64,000 bases of DNA from Pseudomonas sp. TH15 (GTDB lineage: Bacteria > Pseudomonadota > Gammaproteobacteria > Pseudomonadales > Pseudomonadaceae), in contig NZ_JAEKEL010000001.1 in NCBI RefSeq assembly GCF_016651105.1, positions 2,346,001-2,410,000 of the forward strand, read 5' to 3'. The position numbers and the translations under genes were made by a program. The notes under the pieces are model-generated. The model had not been told where the DNA came from, did no database searches, and saw only the letters and a list, made by a program, of their open reading frames with translations. Of this stretch, positions 61,578-64,000 are shown one piece after another (position 1 is the first letter of the stretch; each line of letters begins with the position of its first letter).

Positions 61578-63917
61578 ATGGCAGATGATAACTATGCGTT
61601 GACGTTCGCGAAGGTCAATCAAGGGGCCCTGACGTCTACGGCATTGTCTGGGGCGGGGGCTGAACCGGCTGCTGCGGCAAGGCTTGACGGTGGGTTTGCC
61701 GGGCTGAGTCTGGCGTTGATCGATGCCACCGTCGAGCTGCGCAATTTGACGGCAGAACAGATCCAGCTCAGGGATGTGCTGGGATCGATACACGAGGTGT
61801 TGACCTCGCAGCGCTCGTTGCAACAGGCAATGAATGATCGCCAAGCGCAATTGGGCGCTGCGGCCGCTGGCAGTGAGCAAAGAACACCGCGAAGCGCGGA
61901 TGCTGGCGATCTTCCGCCTAAGCGTTTGCAAACGACCATCGAGCTCGACGCTGCGATGACGAAGCTTGGCCGGGTTGAAGGGCTTGATAATCATCAGCGT
62001 CAATCTCAGTTGGTCATGCTGGAGAAAATGGCCACTGAAGGAAAAGTCGCCGCGGGCGGAACCACCGCCCTTGATCTGATCGACGTCAAGCTCGCCGCCG
62101 CAAGGGCAGGGGTGGGGCGTCCGCTCGATGGCAAGGGCAACGTTGATCCGGTTGCCGGGCGAAAAAACCTGGTGGACTTCACCCGAGACACAGGCGTCAC
62201 CGCAACAGCGTTTGGAATGAAGGCACTGGACACCGCCGATATGTTGATCGGCTGGCGTACCTCGATGAGCCTTGAACGACCACAAACGCTCGATTTGGCC
62301 GACGCCGTCACTGTGCTCGGCGCTAGCCTGAGTGCTCCGATGGCTGACATCGGCGCGATTCTCGGCAGTTACGGTGCGTCGGGAAAACGGGCCGGATTGT
62401 CAGTCGAGGAATCGGCAGCGTTTTCTGCGGCGTTGCTCAATGCAGGCGTCAATCGGGCGGATGCCGGAGTGGCGTTCGAAAAAATCACCACGACCCTGGC
62501 CTTGGGGGATAAGGCCACGCCCTCTCAACAGGCGGCGATGGTGCAGTTGGGGTTCAATCCAGAAACCCTGGCTGCCAATATGAAAGCCAATGCCCCTGAC
62601 ACAATCCAGAAGGTGCTTGAAGCACTTAAACAGCAAAATCCTGGTCAACAATTGGGTTTGTCAAAGACGCTGTTCACAGTCGACCGGCCGATTATTCAAT
62701 TGTTGGAGAACACCGGTGAAGTGCAACGCGCGTTTTCTCTGGTTGCAGACAAACAAAGCTATGCGAGTTCGGTTCATGGTGAAGAGGGGGGCGCGCTTAA
62801 TCAGGCCTCGCTGGCGCAATCGAATACATCGCAAGCGCGATGGAATGCACTGGATGCGAGCCTTGATCGGTTGTCCGCAGGGTTAGGCAACGCCTTGGCT
62901 CCTTTAACCGATGGCGCGGCGGTGGTTCTCACGTCGCTGGTCAAGGGTGTGAGCGCCGCAGTAGAGGCGCTTCCGGCACTCACTGCCGGCCTGGTTCTGC
63001 TTGGTGTTGCAGCTTTACCGTTTGTGGGCGGCGCGTTGAAGTTGGGCGTGGCGTCGGTGCTCGACCTGGTTGCCAAAAAGCTGTTGCGTCTGGCGACGAC
63101 GCGATTACCGACTGATATTGCCGACGCAATTACCGGCGATGACGATGGCGATGGACGCCGGGGCAAGAAACGCCCAGGTCGTGGACCCGGTCGACGCTCA
63201 CTGGTCAGAGCACCGGCTCGTGCGACTGTCCCACGCGTCACCGGAGGAGGTCGCTTGGCAGGTATGACGGCCAAAGTCGCGCCGCTTTTTGATCAGGTGA
63301 AAATCGGGCTCAAGCTCTGGGGCGATGACATCGCTGGCAGCAAGCTGAGCTCCAAACTAAAAGGGCCGGCCGTCAAACTCGCTTCTCTGGCTGAGGGGGT
63401 TGGCGCAAGGGCCATGCCTTCGATTGCCAAAGCAATGCCCTTCGTCAAGGTCGGTGCGCCACTGGCCATCGCTCATGCTGCGTACACGGGGCTGAAAGGC
63501 TGGCGAGAGGGCGATGATAAAGCGGTAAAAGGCGCCGCCGGCGAACTGGCTGGAACCGCTATTGGCGCCACCATCGGCACGTTCATTGCGCCGGGCATCG
63601 GTACTTTCATTGGTGGGACCTTGGGTGGAATGCTCGGATCCTATCTGGGGGAGCAACTGGCGACACCGCCTGAGGACAAACTCGCGCCACCGGCGCAGGT
63701 TGCGAAAGACCTGTCTAGCGCGCAGACCCAAAACCAGCAAATCACCTATGCGCCGTCGATACAGATCAGCGGCAGCGAAGTGGCCAGTTCCGAGAAGGTT
63801 GGCGCAATGATCTCGCAGGTCATGCAAAACCATTTCAACAGCCAGTTTGTTCCGGTGATAAGCACCAACCCCCTCGCCACCCGCCGTGACGCAGCCCTCA
63901 CCGATGGAGTCGCCTGA
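61578..63917 (+). CDS. Tail tape measure protein
   Basis: Sets tail length and, in contractile particles, is the ruler in the tube lumen. The 779-residue protein has a helical N-terminal third, a TP901-type tape-measure core (about 215-400; LSVEESAAFSAALLNAGVNR), membrane-like segments near 470-500, and a Gly/Ala-rich region near 650-700 (IGATIGTFIAPGIGTFIGG). GGAGTAGAG precedes the ATG. Its length should reflect the tube length. It overlaps gpU by one base. Confidence 0.92.
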   Translation: MADDNYALTFAKVNQGALTSTALSGAGAEPAAAARLDGGFAGLSLALIDATVELRNLTAEQIQLRDVLGSIHEVLTSQRSLQQAMNDRQAQLGAAAAGSEQRTPRSADAGDLPPKRLQTTIELDAAMTKLGRVEGLDNHQRQSQLVMLEKMATEGKVAAGGTTALDLIDVKLAAARAGVGRPLDGKGNVDPVAGRKNLVDFTRDTGVTATAFGMKALDTADMLIGWRTSMSLERPQTLDLADAVTVLGASLSAPMADIGAILGSYGASGKRAGLSVEESAAFSAALLNAGVNRADAGVAFEKITTTLALGDKATPSQQAAMVQLGFNPETLAANMKANAPDTIQKVLEALKQQNPGQQLGLSKTLFTVDRPIIQLLENTGEVQRAFSLVADKQSYASSVHGEEGGALNQASLAQSNTSQARWNALDASLDRLSAGLGNALAPLTDGAAVVLTSLVKGVSAAVEALPALTAGLVLLGVAALPFVGGALKLGVASVLDLVAKKLLRLATTRLPTDIADAITGDDDGDGRRGKKRPGRGPGRRSLVRAPARATVPRVTGGGRLAGMTAKVAPLFDQVKIGLKLWGDDIAGSKLSSKLKGPAVKLASLAEGVGARAMPSIAKAMPFVKVGAPLAIAHAAYTGLKGWREGDDKAVKGAAGELAGTAIGATIGTFIAPGIGTFIGGTLGGMLGSYLGEQLATPPEDKLAPPAQVAKDLSSAQTQNQQITYAPSIQISGSEVASSEKVGAMISQVMQNHFNSQFVPVISTNPLATRRDAALTDGVA

Positions 63918-64000
63918 TGAAACAACAAATGGCACTTGGCAGTTTCATCTTCGGCCTGTCCCGCGAATTTGCCTACAGCACGCTGGCGCGAAAATCCGAT
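63917..64000 (+). CDS. Tail protein U-like, N-terminal fragment
   Basis: The ATG overlaps the tape-measure stop (TGATG). The 28 visible residues (MKQQMALGSFIFGLSREF...) resemble the start of P2 gpU, a tail-end/neck protein that usually follows the tape measure. The gene runs off the right edge. Confidence 0.8.
   Translation, partial: MKQQMALGSFIFGLSREFAYSTLARKSD

Noticed and set aside
50189..64000. An intact P2-like prophage
   Set aside because: No capsid, portal, terminase, replication or integrase gene is seen, and lysis and tail genes follow the repressor directly. The right end is not visible, so this is a strong but not final rejection.

Overview
The window is chromosomal DNA of a fluorescent-group Pseudomonas, most like the P. 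fluorescens complex. This rests on the conserved order map-glnD-dapC, rpsB-tsf-pyrH-frr-uppS-cdsA-dxr-rseP-bamA-ompH-lpxD-fabZ-lpxA-lpxB-rnhB-dnaE-accA, tilS-pyrG-kdsA-eno-ftsB-ispD, ispF-truD-surE-pcm-nlpD-rpoS-rsmZ-fdxA-mutS. It also rests on many Pseudomonas-type REP/REPIN repeats and on a tailocin locus starting next to mutS. The assignments come from reading the sequence and recalling protein families; no database search was run.

Layout. (1) 1-11.4 kb is mainly minus strand: sufE (partial), csdA, dapD, an ArsC/YffB-like protein, dapC, glnD and map, with a plus-strand CPA1 Na+/H+ antiporter. Two tandem astacin-like zinc metallopeptidases (4.8-6.3 kb) interrupt this housekeeping block and look like accessory genes. 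(2) 11.6-31.2 kb is a long plus-strand block. It covers translation (rpsB, tsf, frr), UMP kinase, isoprenoid and phospholipid precursors (uppS, cdsA, dxr), envelope biogenesis (rseP, bamA, ompH, lpxD, fabZ, lpxA, lpxB), rnhB, the replicative polymerase dnaE and accA. Many genes overlap by 1-4 bases. (3) 31.3-38.0 kb holds tilS, pyrG, kdsA, eno, ftsB and ispD. (4) 38.2-41.2 kb is a glutathione-dependent formaldehyde detoxification unit (frmA, fghA) with a divergent LysR regulator. (5) 41.2-50.0 kb runs from ispF to rpoS, then the GacA-controlled small RNA rsmZ, then fdxA and mutS on the minus strand.

(6) 50.1-64.0 kb is the left part of an R-type (P2-like contractile) tailocin cluster, continuing past the window end. 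It has a LexA/CI-like self-cleaving repressor, an operator-studded promoter, a displaced tail-fibre-chaperone-like gene between two 47-bp terminator repeats, and a holin. Then come baseplate V-W-J-I, a fibre with two tandem collar modules, a fibre chaperone, sheath FI, tube FII, the E/E' chaperone with a -1 frameshift signal, the tape measure and the start of gpU. No capsid, terminase or integrase gene is visible, which fits a tailocin rather than a prophage.

The items most worth following up are the tailocin control region (operators, duplicated terminators, displaced chaperone), the overlapping slippery sites in the E gene, the metallopeptidase pair with a TAATG-coupled upstream mini-ORF, and a 166-bp imperfect palindrome in front of dnaE. 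I saw no CRISPR array, tRNA, rRNA or insertion sequence.
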